DNA of 10,037 nt, from positions 1-10,037 of the forward strand of contig JACMJI010000325.1 in assembly GCA_014380705.1 (NCBI GenBank). Direction: 5' to 3'. This document shows, one piece after another, positions 1 to 7,128 of the stretch (the first letter of the stretch is position 1; each line of letters opens with the position of its first letter). Below the pieces are notes generated by a model. That model was not told the DNA's origin, made no database searches, and saw only the letters and a program-made list of their open reading frames with translations. The translations under genes were made by a program, and so were the position numbers. The DNA comes from Gorillibacterium sp. Lineage in GTDB: Bacteria; Bacillota; Bacilli; Paenibacillales; NBRC-103111.

Positions 1-261
1 GGTCATTGGAACTCTTGGTTTGATGGCCTCATCTATATGACAAACATGAGTAAATATCCACTATCAACATTCCTGCAGTCCATTATCGTTGAGCAGGACT
101 TCACTAGGGTGCAGATCAATCCCGAGGACATGGAGAATCTATCCCAGCGCACAGTAAAATCAGCCCAAATTTTTATCGGTGCATTGCCGATCCTGCTCGT
201 CTACCCCTTCCTGCAGCGTTTCTTTGTGAAAGGAATCGTGCTTGGTGCAGTGAAAGAATAA
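1..261 (+). CDS. Carbohydrate ABC transporter permease (YtcP/LplC-like), 3' end only
   Basis: This is the C-terminal end of an inner-membrane permease of a binding-protein-dependent sugar importer. The frame is open from the first base, so the gene starts left of the window and only about 86 residues are visible. The visible part opens with a GHWNSWFDGLIYM segment, continues through YPLSTFLQSI and ends in a last membrane segment with ALPILLVYPFLQRFF and VKGIVLGAVKE. These are characteristic of the MalG-like YtcP/LplC permeases that pair with LplB-type permeases and large lipoprotein binding proteins. The EAA loop that docks the ATPase would lie outside the window. The stop at 259-261 is followed by a hairpin terminator at 298-337, so this is the last gene of a rightward operon. 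It converges on the response regulator gene. The substrate is unknown; the family handles mono- or oligosaccharides, often plant polysaccharide fragments. Confidence 0.9.
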   Translation, partial: GHWNSWFDGLIYMTNMSKYPLSTFLQSIIVEQDFTRVQINPEDMENLSQRTVKSAQIFIGALPILLVYPFLQRFFVKGIVLGAVKE

Positions 262-297
262 AGCATAGAATTTGGACACCTTCTTGATCCCAGTAGG

Positions 298-337
298 AAA
301 CAGGGCCCCCATAATCAATAGGGTCCTTGTTTTTTTC
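298..337 (+). terminator. Rho-independent terminator after the permease gene
   Basis: The left arm AACAGGGCCCC (299-309) pairs with GGGTCCTTGTT (321-331), with one G-T wobble and one C-T mismatch, around an 11-base loop. A run of T residues follows on the + strand (330-336). This is a good intrinsic terminator for the rightward permease operon. It lies only 4 bases beyond the end of the converging response regulator gene. The same stem read leftward lacks a strong T tract, so it may stop leftward transcripts only partly. Confidence 0.8.
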
Positions 338-340
338 TAT

Positions 341-1951
341 TTAGCTTCTATATTCCTGTGGAGTCATCCCAAATTGTTTCTTAAACGTTTTGGCAAAATA
401 ATTCGCGTTATGGTATCCAAGTTTAATCGCGATTTCATAAATCTTCTCATGTGTATTCTTGAGCAAATGAGCAGCCTTTTCCATTCGTAACTGTAGGATA
501 TAATCACTCAGGCCTTGGCCTGTCTCCAGTTTATAGATTCTAGACAAGTACACAGGGTGGAGATAAATATGGTCCGCGATGCTCTTTAGCGACACATCCT
601 CTGATAGATGCACCTCGACGTAATGATGAACCTCTCTGACTATAGAACCACGGGACATCTTAATTTCACTTTCGATATCGTCCTTCAGCTTACTCAGTAC
701 GCGCAAGCTCCACTCCGTCAATTGAGGAGTGCTGTGAAACATCTGCCCGCTGATTACCCGGTTCCAATCGTCACCCGCTATATCAATAATACTTCGCCCG
801 TTCTTGTGTGCAATAAAGGTAAACGCAGAGCTGATCGATAGAAAAGCTTCCATCAGGTGTTCTTGGGACGACGTATATTTCTGGCTCAATTCCTTGAACA
901 ATTGATTCAGCTTTGTTTGCACTTCATCCCATCGTCCTGCTTCAAGAAGCTGCGGGATGGAAGGGGGTTCATAAAGAGATACCAAGGTTTGAAACTGGTC
1001 ACCCGCCGCAATTCTCATCTCCGAGGTTTCCGAGTAAAAGCATTCGCTATCATTACCGATGCGTTTTAACAAGGTGATAATTGAATCCCGATACATTATG
1101 GGGCTATCTTCTGGAAACGACCCCCATCTGCTGATTGTAATGGATAGCTTCTTATTTAAAAAGGTTTTCACGTTGTCTAGAAGCAGCATGCCTGCCTTGT
1201 CCAGCAGTTCTTTACGATGATCCGCGTCAATCGACCCTTTCAATTTGACGGCTATAACCAAATAATCATGTTCATCCTTGCAATGCCATGTTTCGAACGA
1301 GTCAGACAAAATTTCATCCGCAATATTCGAAACAGCGTATTCAAAAAGTGCAATGTCCCGAGGACTGTAAGCGGTATAATCGTCGTCAAACCGAACAAAT
1401 AGCAACGATATCGTATCCCCAACTTGAAAGCTGAGTTCATAATTTTGCAGCTTTTCCGCAAGCCTACCGCTCCTGAACCCTTGCAGCAGCTCAAGAAGGA
1501 ACGTTTCACGCAAACGAGGCAAATTTTCCCGAAAAGTGTACATTGCTCTTTGTACAGAGGAAACCTGTTCCCATTCCTCTTTGAGGTTATTGACCACATC
1601 GCGGACCTTGCCTATAATCTGCTCATCCGAAACCGGTTTTAGTAAATAATCCTCGACCCGGTTTTTGATCGCCTGCTGCGCGTAACTAAAATCATCATGC
1701 CCCGAAATGAGAATGCATTTTGTTGAGGGCCACTTGTCTCTAATTTCTTGTACAAGCTCAAGCCCAGACATTCCTGGCATATTGATATCTGTAATGACCA
1801 GATGAATGGTGTCCTCATTCAATATTTCCAAGGCATCATAGGAGGAATAGGCTTTGAAGACTGATGTAATTCCAAGCGACAACCAATCTAGAGACTCTGC
1901 CATATCATCCACAAGATGCATATGGTCATCAACGATAAGAAGCTTTAGCAT
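341..1951 (-). CDS. YesN-type response regulator, REC + AraC HTH
   Basis: This cytoplasmic transcription factor is phosphorylated by the adjacent kinase and probably controls sugar-uptake genes. Using the ATG at 1951 it is 536 residues. The receiver domain (about 1-120) shows the acidic pair D8-D9, phospho-acceptor D55 in VITDINMPG, S83 and K105 followed by P106. A long poorly conserved linker follows. The last 100 or so residues are a double helix-turn-helix AraC domain, with SLKSIADHIYLHPVYLSRIY and an ending in FAKTFKKQFGMTPQEYR. A GTG at 1960 would add three codons, but it lies inside the GAGGTGG ribosome binding site, which sits 8 bases before the ATG; I therefore prefer 1951. That site overlaps the kinase TGA stop, so the two genes are probably translationally coupled. 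The family is sure; the target genes are inferred from context. Confidence 0.92.
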   Translation of the reverse strand: MLKLLIVDDHMHLVDDMAESLDWLSLGITSVFKAYSSYDALEILNEDTIHLVITDINMPGMSGLELVQEIRDKWPSTKCILISGHDDFSYAQQAIKNRVEDYLLKPVSDEQIIGKVRDVVNNLKEEWEQVSSVQRAMYTFRENLPRLRETFLLELLQGFRSGRLAEKLQNYELSFQVGDTISLLFVRFDDDYTAYSPRDIALFEYAVSNIADEILSDSFETWHCKDEHDYLVIAVKLKGSIDADHRKELLDKAGMLLLDNVKTFLNKKLSITISRWGSFPEDSPIMYRDSIITLLKRIGNDSECFYSETSEMRIAAGDQFQTLVSLYEPPSIPQLLEAGRWDEVQTKLNQLFKELSQKYTSSQEHLMEAFLSISSAFTFIAHKNGRSIIDIAGDDWNRVISGQMFHSTPQLTEWSLRVLSKLKDDIESEIKMSRGSIVREVHHYVEVHLSEDVSLKSIADHIYLHPVYLSRIYKLETGQGLSDYILQLRMEKAAHLLKNTHEKIYEIAIKLGYHNANYFAKTFKKQFGMTPQEYRS

Positions 1952-1961
1952 GCTTTCCACC

Positions 1962-3695
1962 TCATATGAATACCTTTTTCTTTAGCTTAATGGTAACCCT
2001 TAGGCCACCCGTAGGAACCTCTTCAAAAAATAATCCCGAGCCTTCACCAAAATGGTAGAGGAGACGTTGATGCACGTTCCACAGTCCGCAGCCCATTTCA
2101 TCATCCAGCGGCAAACTCAGATTTCTCCTCAATTGGTCGATATCATTCGTTTCCATACCAAGCCCATTGTCTTTAATGACAATGATATGGAATTCCTCAT
2201 CCTCATAACCATGAATATGAATCGAGCTGGTGCCCCGCTTCTTTTCAATGCCATGCTTGATGCTATTCTCGATAATCGGTTGGAGCGTTAATCTCGGGAC
2301 CTCCAAAGCCAACATATGCTCAGGAACCTGTAGATCATATTCTAGACGCTGGGTTTGGAGGTTCTGGATGGTTAAATAATTGTGTATCAGCTCCAGCTCT
2401 TCCCGAAGCGCAATGATCTGCTTCTCGTTTCGGGTCGTATACCTATAGTAATTACCGAGATGCCAGGCCATATCCATCACCGCTTCCTTCTCCCCAAGCC
2501 TAGTCATACTCCGGATAAAGGCCAGACAATTATAGAGAAAGTGTGGATTGATCTGCGATTGCAGGTGCTTAACTGTCGCTTCCCTAGAACGTATTCGCTC
2601 CGCGTATACGTTATCAATCAATCTTCCGATCTCCTCAGCCATTTCATTAAATCGCTGAAACAGAAACACAAATTCATTATTCTTGTTCTGGATGCGAACC
2701 GAATAATCCCCTCGCTTGAGACGCTGTACACTGCGTACCAATTCCCGGATCGGAACCTGTACATTTTTATATAGCAGAACCACTGCAACCATACTCATAA
2801 CTAATAATAGGACGCTTGATACATAAAATAGATTCTTGCTTTTGGTAATTGGAAATAACATTTGCTGCAATGGAACATAATCAATTAAATACCAATTCAG
2901 ACTCTTAACTTCCACGATATTGACCAAATACTCCTGACCCGATAGCTTGACAACCTGATTTGCATTTTGTCCGAGCTTAATGCTTTTACGATCTTCAATC
3001 TGCTCGATTAGTTGAGAAATAAGGTTTTGATTACCAGAATAGCTGGAAGCTGGCTTGTAGTCAGGGTGATATAAGAAAGGGTCGTTATGCTTGCCTGTCT
3101 TGTATTGTTCGAGTATGTCCTGAATATTTTTAATCGAAAATGTGATCTCTGTAATAAGCTTTAAATTATCCAACTCATTCGTGTAATAAATGGGAGTCGT
3201 GAAGTGTTTAACGAAATAGGCGGATTGTCCTTCCTGTTCTTGCAGAGTCCAGTGAGGAGTCAAGTGGCTTTTGAGATAGTCTTCATCGTAAAATACCCCT
3301 GACTTTGTTGAAATCGCCTTTTTTGCATTCGGAGAATAAACCGTAAGCGTATTCATCCAATGGTTAGAGGCTATTTGCAGCTTTAGCTTCTGCTCAATCA
3401 GGTTGTGTGTTTTTATGGAGCTATAGGTGTTATACATGGTATCTACCGTTTGAATGTTTTGAAATTCCTTCATATTTGGGTCTTTGCTCAGGGTTATGGC
3501 CAGCATGGACAATTGCTCAATGATGATATCCATTTGTTTGGATAGGAAGTTTAGCTGAGCTAGGTTCGCATTCTGGATTTCCTCTCTAACTACAGATACA
3601 CTCACTTTATTCGAATAGCTGTATAGATAAATGACAGGGATCATGATAACGAAGAGCAGCACGATCATTTTCGTGAAAATTCCCCATTTGCTCAA
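1962..3695 (-). CDS. YesM-type sensor histidine kinase
   Basis: This membrane-bound kinase senses an extracytoplasmic signal and phosphorylates the next gene's product. Counted from the TTG at 3695 it is 577 residues. It has membrane segment 1 (about 10-28), an extracellular sensor region of roughly 255 residues, membrane segment 2 (about 287-310), a HAMP linker with a PIRELVRSVQRLKRGDY stretch, and a His_kinase domain (PF06580 type) with H385 in QINPHFLYN. The ATPase part follows: N box QPIIENSIKHG (near 477), G1 box DNGLGM (near 509) and a late G-box GCGLWNVHQRL. A GTG at 3704 is in frame, but it falls within the AAGGGGGTGG ribosome binding site. That site is 8 bases before the TTG, so TTG is the better start. 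The upstream binding-protein gene suggests the kinase reports on its sugar; the ligand itself is unknown. Confidence 0.92.
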   Translation of the reverse strand: MSKWGIFTKMIVLLFVIMIPVIYLYSYSNKVSVSVVREEIQNANLAQLNFLSKQMDIIIEQLSMLAITLSKDPNMKEFQNIQTVDTMYNTYSSIKTHNLIEQKLKLQIASNHWMNTLTVYSPNAKKAISTKSGVFYDEDYLKSHLTPHWTLQEQEGQSAYFVKHFTTPIYYTNELDNLKLITEITFSIKNIQDILEQYKTGKHNDPFLYHPDYKPASSYSGNQNLISQLIEQIEDRKSIKLGQNANQVVKLSGQEYLVNIVEVKSLNWYLIDYVPLQQMLFPITKSKNLFYVSSVLLLVMSMVAVVLLYKNVQVPIRELVRSVQRLKRGDYSVRIQNKNNEFVFLFQRFNEMAEEIGRLIDNVYAERIRSREATVKHLQSQINPHFLYNCLAFIRSMTRLGEKEAVMDMAWHLGNYYRYTTRNEKQIIALREELELIHNYLTIQNLQTQRLEYDLQVPEHMLALEVPRLTLQPIIENSIKHGIEKKRGTSSIHIHGYEDEEFHIIVIKDNGLGMETNDIDQLRRNLSLPLDDEMGCGLWNVHQRLLYHFGEGSGLFFEEVPTGGLRVTIKLKKKVFI

Positions 3696-3781
3696 AACAG
3701 CCACCCCCTTTTAAAACTTATCATGAAGCATAGCGACCAAGCCTGAACAGCTAGTTACAAGGATAAACGCCTGTCGGAAAT

Positions 3782-3819
3782 GGGAAAACGAAAGCCGCAC
3801 TTATGCGGCCTTCGTCCCA
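3782..3819 (-). terminator. Hairpin terminator between binding-protein and kinase genes
   Basis: Read leftward, GCCGCA (revcomp of 3804-3809) and TGCGGC form a 6-bp GC core around a TAAG loop. Outer pairing of GAA with TTC and GGGA with TCCC extends it, with a small bulge. A short T-rich stretch (TTTCGTTTT) lies on the 3' side. It sits 14 bases after the binding-protein stop. The T tract is interrupted and I see no convincing promoter before the kinase gene, so partial read-through is plausible. That would give much more binding protein than kinase/regulator. Confidence 0.72.
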
Positions 3820-3832
3820 TTCGTAAGGATTC

Positions 3833-5518
3833 CTATTTAACAGTCTGGTACCAGTCGTTCACTTCTTTAGCGATTTCATTCCCACCCTTAGACTTCCATT
3901 CCTTAACAAATTGGTCAAAGGCGTCAAGAGGAGCTTCACCATAAATAATCTTGATAAATGTTTCTGCCTCCATGGTGTTAAGGATTTCGCCTTTCAACTC
4001 CATGGTTGGAGTGGCAGGTCCCTCGAACATATCCTTTTTGGAAGCATCCTTTTGAGAATAAGCAATGGCCCCGCCTTCAATACGTACCGGCAACTGCTGA
4101 GCTGCGATTAGCTCAAATGGTGTCTCTGCTTTGCCACCATTAAACAGCTTGGTGAAGGTTTCCATTTCAAGCATCGGCTCGTTAGGGCGCTGCGTTGTCA
4201 AGAAATATTGGAATACATCCATCTTACCTCCAGGGATGTCAGCATCTAAACCTGAAGCCTTGCCATCTTTCATGACGTAGTCATAGCCCTCTAAAAAGCC
4301 GTGTTCAAATTTGCTTCCAACCGCTGGATTTGCTCCTTCAAACAAGGTGTTCAAGTAGAGGAAGAGCGCATCGACATGTTTGTAATCCTTATTGACCATC
4401 AAACCGCCGCCGGCAATGGTCTGTCCTTGGCGACCAATTTTTCCATCTGGACCGACTGGAATCGCGTAGGGCTTGAACACAGCCCCTGGATTGTTCTTGA
4501 TCGCATCTGGCAGCGGCCAGTTTCCGAGCCAGTAAGCACCGCCGATAATCCCAGCTTTACCGTTAAGAATGAGCTCAGAAGCTTTACCGCCATCCATCGC
4601 GCCGAATTCCTTACTGATATAGCCTTTCTTGAACCATTCATTCAGCTTGGCAAGTGCATCCTTAGCACCTGGATCAACTGAGCCATATTCCAAATTGCCA
4701 TCTTTACCTTCCGTCCAAATCTTCGGAACCGTGCCATAAGCGCCAAAAACCCAACTCGTGTCGCTGATCCAATCCTTGAAGTTCTGGCTCATTGCGAGAC
4801 CGAAGGTATCCTTTTTGCTATTACCATCTGGATCCTGATTAACAAAAGCATCCATAATTTTCTCTACATCTTCGATGGTCTTGGGAGCTGGCAATTTCAA
4901 TTTATCCATCCAATCCTGACGAATCCACAGAATAGGATCATTTTGCATCGCTACATTTAGATGCGGGATACCATAAATCTTTCCGTCTCTGGAATAACGA
5001 TTCCATACGCCAGGGGTGTCATTATAAAGCTTCTTCACGTAATCAGAAGCGTACATATCAAAGGCTTCCTTCAAATCCATAAATTTGCCAGATTCGATCA
5101 GTTGGCTTTCAAACCCCTTATCATCTACCATCAACACATCTGGAAGCGGTTCATTTGCCGAAAGGGCAAGACTCAGCTTTGTTTTGGCATCATCCCCATT
5201 TGGAGCTGTCCACAAGTACTTGATGTCAATTCCAAGGGTTTCCTTAGCCCATCGCGAATGAGCATTGTCATCAATGGTTTCCCCGTCCCTGAATTTCAGA
5301 GAAGGACGGCTTCCAATGGTTGTCATCGTTATCGGCGGATCATATTTGCCGCTTGTAAACCCTGCGGGAAGTGCTGATGCTTCTGACCCGTTGTCGCTTG
5401 CCTTTACTTCATTTTCCTTGTCAACCTTCTTTCCGGAGTTGTTTCCCCCACATGCCGACAGCAAGCTTAAACATAGAACTACAATTAGTGCCACAATGAA
5501 TGATTTCTTCGTTGCCAT
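3833..5518 (-). CDS. Extracellular solute-binding lipoprotein of a sugar ABC transporter
   Basis: This surface lipoprotein captures a sugar and delivers it to ABC permeases. It is 561 residues, typical for the large LplA/YtcQ-type binding proteins. The N-terminus has basic residues (KK), a hydrophobic stretch and a lipobox LSAC, so Cys23 should be lipidated after signal peptidase II cleavage. A low-complexity Gly/Asn/Ser/Lys linker follows. The mature part has family-1-like features: PLPDVLMVDDKGFESQLIESG, WIRQDWMDKLKLPAPKTIEDV, NQDPDGNSKKDTFG and a GQTIAGGGLMVNKDY region. The ATG at 5518 is preceded by AAGGGGG with a 10-base spacer. A sigma-A-like promoter lies at 5576-5604. The gene heads a leftward group with the YesM/YesN pair; the nearest permease visible is on the opposite strand (1-261). 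The ligand is not identifiable, but an oligosaccharide is likely. Confidence 0.92.
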   Translation of the reverse strand: MATKKSFIVALIVVLCLSLLSACGGNNSGKKVDKENEVKASDNGSEASALPAGFTSGKYDPPITMTTIGSRPSLKFRDGETIDDNAHSRWAKETLGIDIKYLWTAPNGDDAKTKLSLALSANEPLPDVLMVDDKGFESQLIESGKFMDLKEAFDMYASDYVKKLYNDTPGVWNRYSRDGKIYGIPHLNVAMQNDPILWIRQDWMDKLKLPAPKTIEDVEKIMDAFVNQDPDGNSKKDTFGLAMSQNFKDWISDTSWVFGAYGTVPKIWTEGKDGNLEYGSVDPGAKDALAKLNEWFKKGYISKEFGAMDGGKASELILNGKAGIIGGAYWLGNWPLPDAIKNNPGAVFKPYAIPVGPDGKIGRQGQTIAGGGLMVNKDYKHVDALFLYLNTLFEGANPAVGSKFEHGFLEGYDYVMKDGKASGLDADIPGGKMDVFQYFLTTQRPNEPMLEMETFTKLFNGGKAETPFELIAAQQLPVRIEGGAIAYSQKDASKKDMFEGPATPTMELKGEILNTMEAETFIKIIYGEAPLDAFDQFVKEWKSKGGNEIAKEVNDWYQTVK

Positions 5519-5575
5519 TTACATTTATCCCCCTTACATTGCGATTAGGTACACTTTTATTGTAGGAAATATGTC

Positions 5576-5604
5576 ATTATGCAGTAAGAGGAATAAGTAA
5601 ACAA
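5576..5604 (-). promoter_or_regulatory. Putative sigma-A promoter of the binding-protein gene
   Basis: Read leftward, TTGTTT (5604-5599) is separated by exactly 17 bases from CATAAT (5581-5576). The -10 box matches the consensus at five of six positions; the -35 box matches only at TTG. This predicts a leader of roughly 50 bases before the ATG at 5518. The surrounding 183-bp gap between rarA and this gene is AT-rich, and I found no clear terminator for rarA and no convincing CcpA (cre) operator in it. Confidence 0.5.
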
Positions 5605-5701
5605 AAATGAAACTCTATTAACCAAGTACCCCTAAAATATAATAACCAGCCGAAAATACAGAAATGAAGGTTAGACTGATCGCAAAATTTGAACTTCCTC
5701 T

Positions 5702-6958
5702 TTACTTCTCCGTTTGGAAGTGTCTCGTATATATTTTTGACTCTAACCCACTATTCTGGGGCTTATAGAACTTCTGAGACTTTAGCTCAGAGGGCAAATA
5801 CGCTAAGTGACTGTCCGGATGATCAATGGGGTTCACATACGTCTTCGTACCGTCTCGAAGGTGTGCAGGCACTTCATAGGGCTTCGCGTTCTTGACCATT
5901 TCTAGAGCCTTGTTAATCCCATTATAGACGGAATTAGATTTAGGACTCTCACAGATAAATACAGCCGCTTGTGCAAGCGCTAGACGACACTCAGGCAGAC
6001 CAACAAACTGTACAGCATCTTTCGCAGCTAGTGCCATTTGCAGGGCAGTAGGATTGGCCATTCCCACATCTTCTGATGCGTGAACAACCATCCGTCTGGC
6101 GATATACAAAGGGTCTACACCGCTATATAACAGACGTGCCATCCAGTACAGTGCCCCGTCGGTATGGCTCCCTCTGAGGCTTTTACAAAAGGCGGAGACT
6201 ATATCATAAAAATCAGAGGTAGATAAACCATTAATGCGTTGTTCAACTGCTTCTTGAATATGTTCTAGTTCAATTAGGTTGCTACCAAACAAGGAATAGG
6301 ATGCATTCTCCAGAGCGATCAATGAGTTGCGTACATCGCCATTCGTAATATCGACCAAATATTGCAGAGCATCGTCATTTATATTAAATTTACCAGCCAG
6401 TCCACGTTCTTGATTACTCAGGGATAGACGAATGATTTGTTTATGGTCTTCAGGCTCCAAGGGGGTAAAGGTATAAATCTTGCACCTCGATAGCAGGGGT
6501 GGAATAATATCATGCATGACACTTTCTGTCGTTGCTCCAATTAGAATGAATGTGCCATCTTCACTTGGCGGAAGCAATGCTTCCTGCACATTTGATTTCA
6601 TAGCATGAATCTCATCAATAAATAGAATGGTCCGCTTATTATAAAGATGCAGGTTTTCTTTAGCTAACCTTATGGATTCGCGAATATCTGCAATTCCCAA
6701 GTTCACACCATTTAATTTGATAAAATCGGCATGAGTCATTTTACTGATAATCGTAGCTAGACTCGTTTTACCGCTAGACGGTGGACCTTGCAGTATCATA
6801 TTCGTTAAATGGTCATTCTCAATCAACCTACGTAACACTTTCCCTGGTGCAAGCAAATGCTTCTGACCAAAAAATTCATCTAGTGTTTGAGGGCGCATTT
6901 TCTCAGCAAGGGGTTTATGGGATTGATTCTTCTCCGAATGATATTCAAATAGATCCAT
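5702..6958 (-). CDS. rarA: RarA/MgsA-type AAA+ ATPase (divergent)
   Basis: RarA (YrvN in B. subtilis, MgsA/RarA in E. coli) is a clamp-loader-like ATPase acting at stalled replication forks with SSB. This 418-residue protein matches the family length of about 420. It shows the N-terminal PLAEKMRPQTLDEFFGQKHLL, Walker A GPPSSGKT (58-65), Walker B ILFIDEIH (111-118), sensor 1 IGATT (140-144) and a candidate arginine finger R158. The C-terminal tetramerisation region is typical: DPLYIARRMVVHASEDVG, FVGLPECRLALAQA, and a YLPSELKSQKFY-like end. It departs from the family at AMKSNVQEALLPPSEDG, where relatives usually carry RFNKxQQDxxLPxVE. The start is the only plausible one, yet the nearest AGGAGA is 15 bases upstream, an unusually long spacer. 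Its position after aspS and tcdA matches B. subtilis. The family is confident; full functional equivalence is not. Confidence 0.9.
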   Translation of the reverse strand: MDLFEYHSEKNQSHKPLAEKMRPQTLDEFFGQKHLLAPGKVLRRLIENDHLTNMILQGPPSSGKTSLATIISKMTHADFIKLNGVNLGIADIRESIRLAKENLHLYNKRTILFIDEIHAMKSNVQEALLPPSEDGTFILIGATTESVMHDIIPPLLSRCKIYTFTPLEPEDHKQIIRLSLSNQERGLAGKFNINDDALQYLVDITNGDVRNSLIALENASYSLFGSNLIELEHIQEAVEQRINGLSTSDFYDIVSAFCKSLRGSHTDGALYWMARLLYSGVDPLYIARRMVVHASEDVGMANPTALQMALAAKDAVQFVGLPECRLALAQAAVFICESPKSNSVYNGINKALEMVKNAKPYEVPAHLRDGTKTYVNPIDHPDSHLAYLPSELKSQKFYKPQNSGLESKIYTRHFQTEK

Positions 6959-7001
6959 AGTTGGTATTTTGATTCTCCTATCGAATGGTTCTCCACTTTA
7001 T

Positions 7002-7029
7002 ATTATACGGCATTTAGGCGTAGGAACAA
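7002..7029 (-). promoter_or_regulatory. Probable sigma-A promoter of rarA
   Basis: Read leftward, TTGTTC (7029-7024) is separated by 16 bases from a perfect TATAAT (7007-7002). Transcription would begin near 6995, giving a leader of about 35 bases before the rarA ATG at 6958. It lies immediately downstream of the hairpin at 7036-7058, so rarA can be expressed independently of aspS-tcdA. Confidence 0.65.
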
Positions 7030-7034
7030 TAAAT

Positions 7035-7075
7035 AACCTCATTCAGTTAGAATGAGGTCAGGCTGCCCTGAAACC
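7035..7075. repeat. 41-bp direct repeat, copy 1
   Basis: This copy matches the one at 7088-7128 at 38 of 41 positions, with a 53-bp period and a 12-bp spacer. Each copy begins with a palindrome (CCTCATTC and its complement) and continues with AGGTCAGGCTGCCC and GAAACC. The GCTGCCC-GAAACC part is the same sequence that forms the inverted repeat of the neighbouring element, differing at one base here (7069). Confidence 0.9.
7036..7058 (-). terminator. Probable terminator of the tcdA transcript
   Basis: A perfect 9-bp stem ACCTCATTC (7036-7044) with GAATGAGGT (7050-7058) closes a 5-base loop. Read leftward it is followed by a T-rich tail (TATTTATTGTT) that runs into the rarA -35 box. It is the last hairpin before the rarA promoter and the best candidate terminator for transcripts from tcdA. 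The stem is not GC-rich and the T tract is interrupted, so efficiency is uncertain. Confidence 0.5.
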
Positions 7076-7087
7076 GCTAATATCCTG

Positions 7088-7128
7088 AACCTCATTCATT
7101 TAAAATGAGGTCAGGCTGCCCAGAAACC
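7088..7128. repeat. 41-bp direct repeat, copy 2
   Basis: This second copy differs from copy 1 at three positions. Its hairpin ACCTCATT (7089-7096) with AATGAGGT (7104-7111) can be lengthened by CCTGA (7084-7088) with TCAGG (7111-7115), giving 12 bp with one bulge. Its right end merges into the left arm of the 161-bp inverted-repeat element. Duplication of a hairpin-plus-core unit is visible; its origin is not. Confidence 0.9.

Noticed and set aside
4961..5377. A 138-codon rightward open frame opposite the binding-protein gene
   Set aside because: It is antisense to a clearly real lipoprotein gene, its composition is that of a shadow frame, and no ribosome binding site or family motif is visible.
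5641..5701. Terminator after rarA
   Set aside because: Only a weak, bulged pairing of GAAGTT with AACCTTC over a long loop is visible, with no T run after it.
7035..7128. CRISPR-like array
   Set aside because: There are only two copies, the spacer is 12 bp, the palindromes are within a longer unit, and no cas genes are near.
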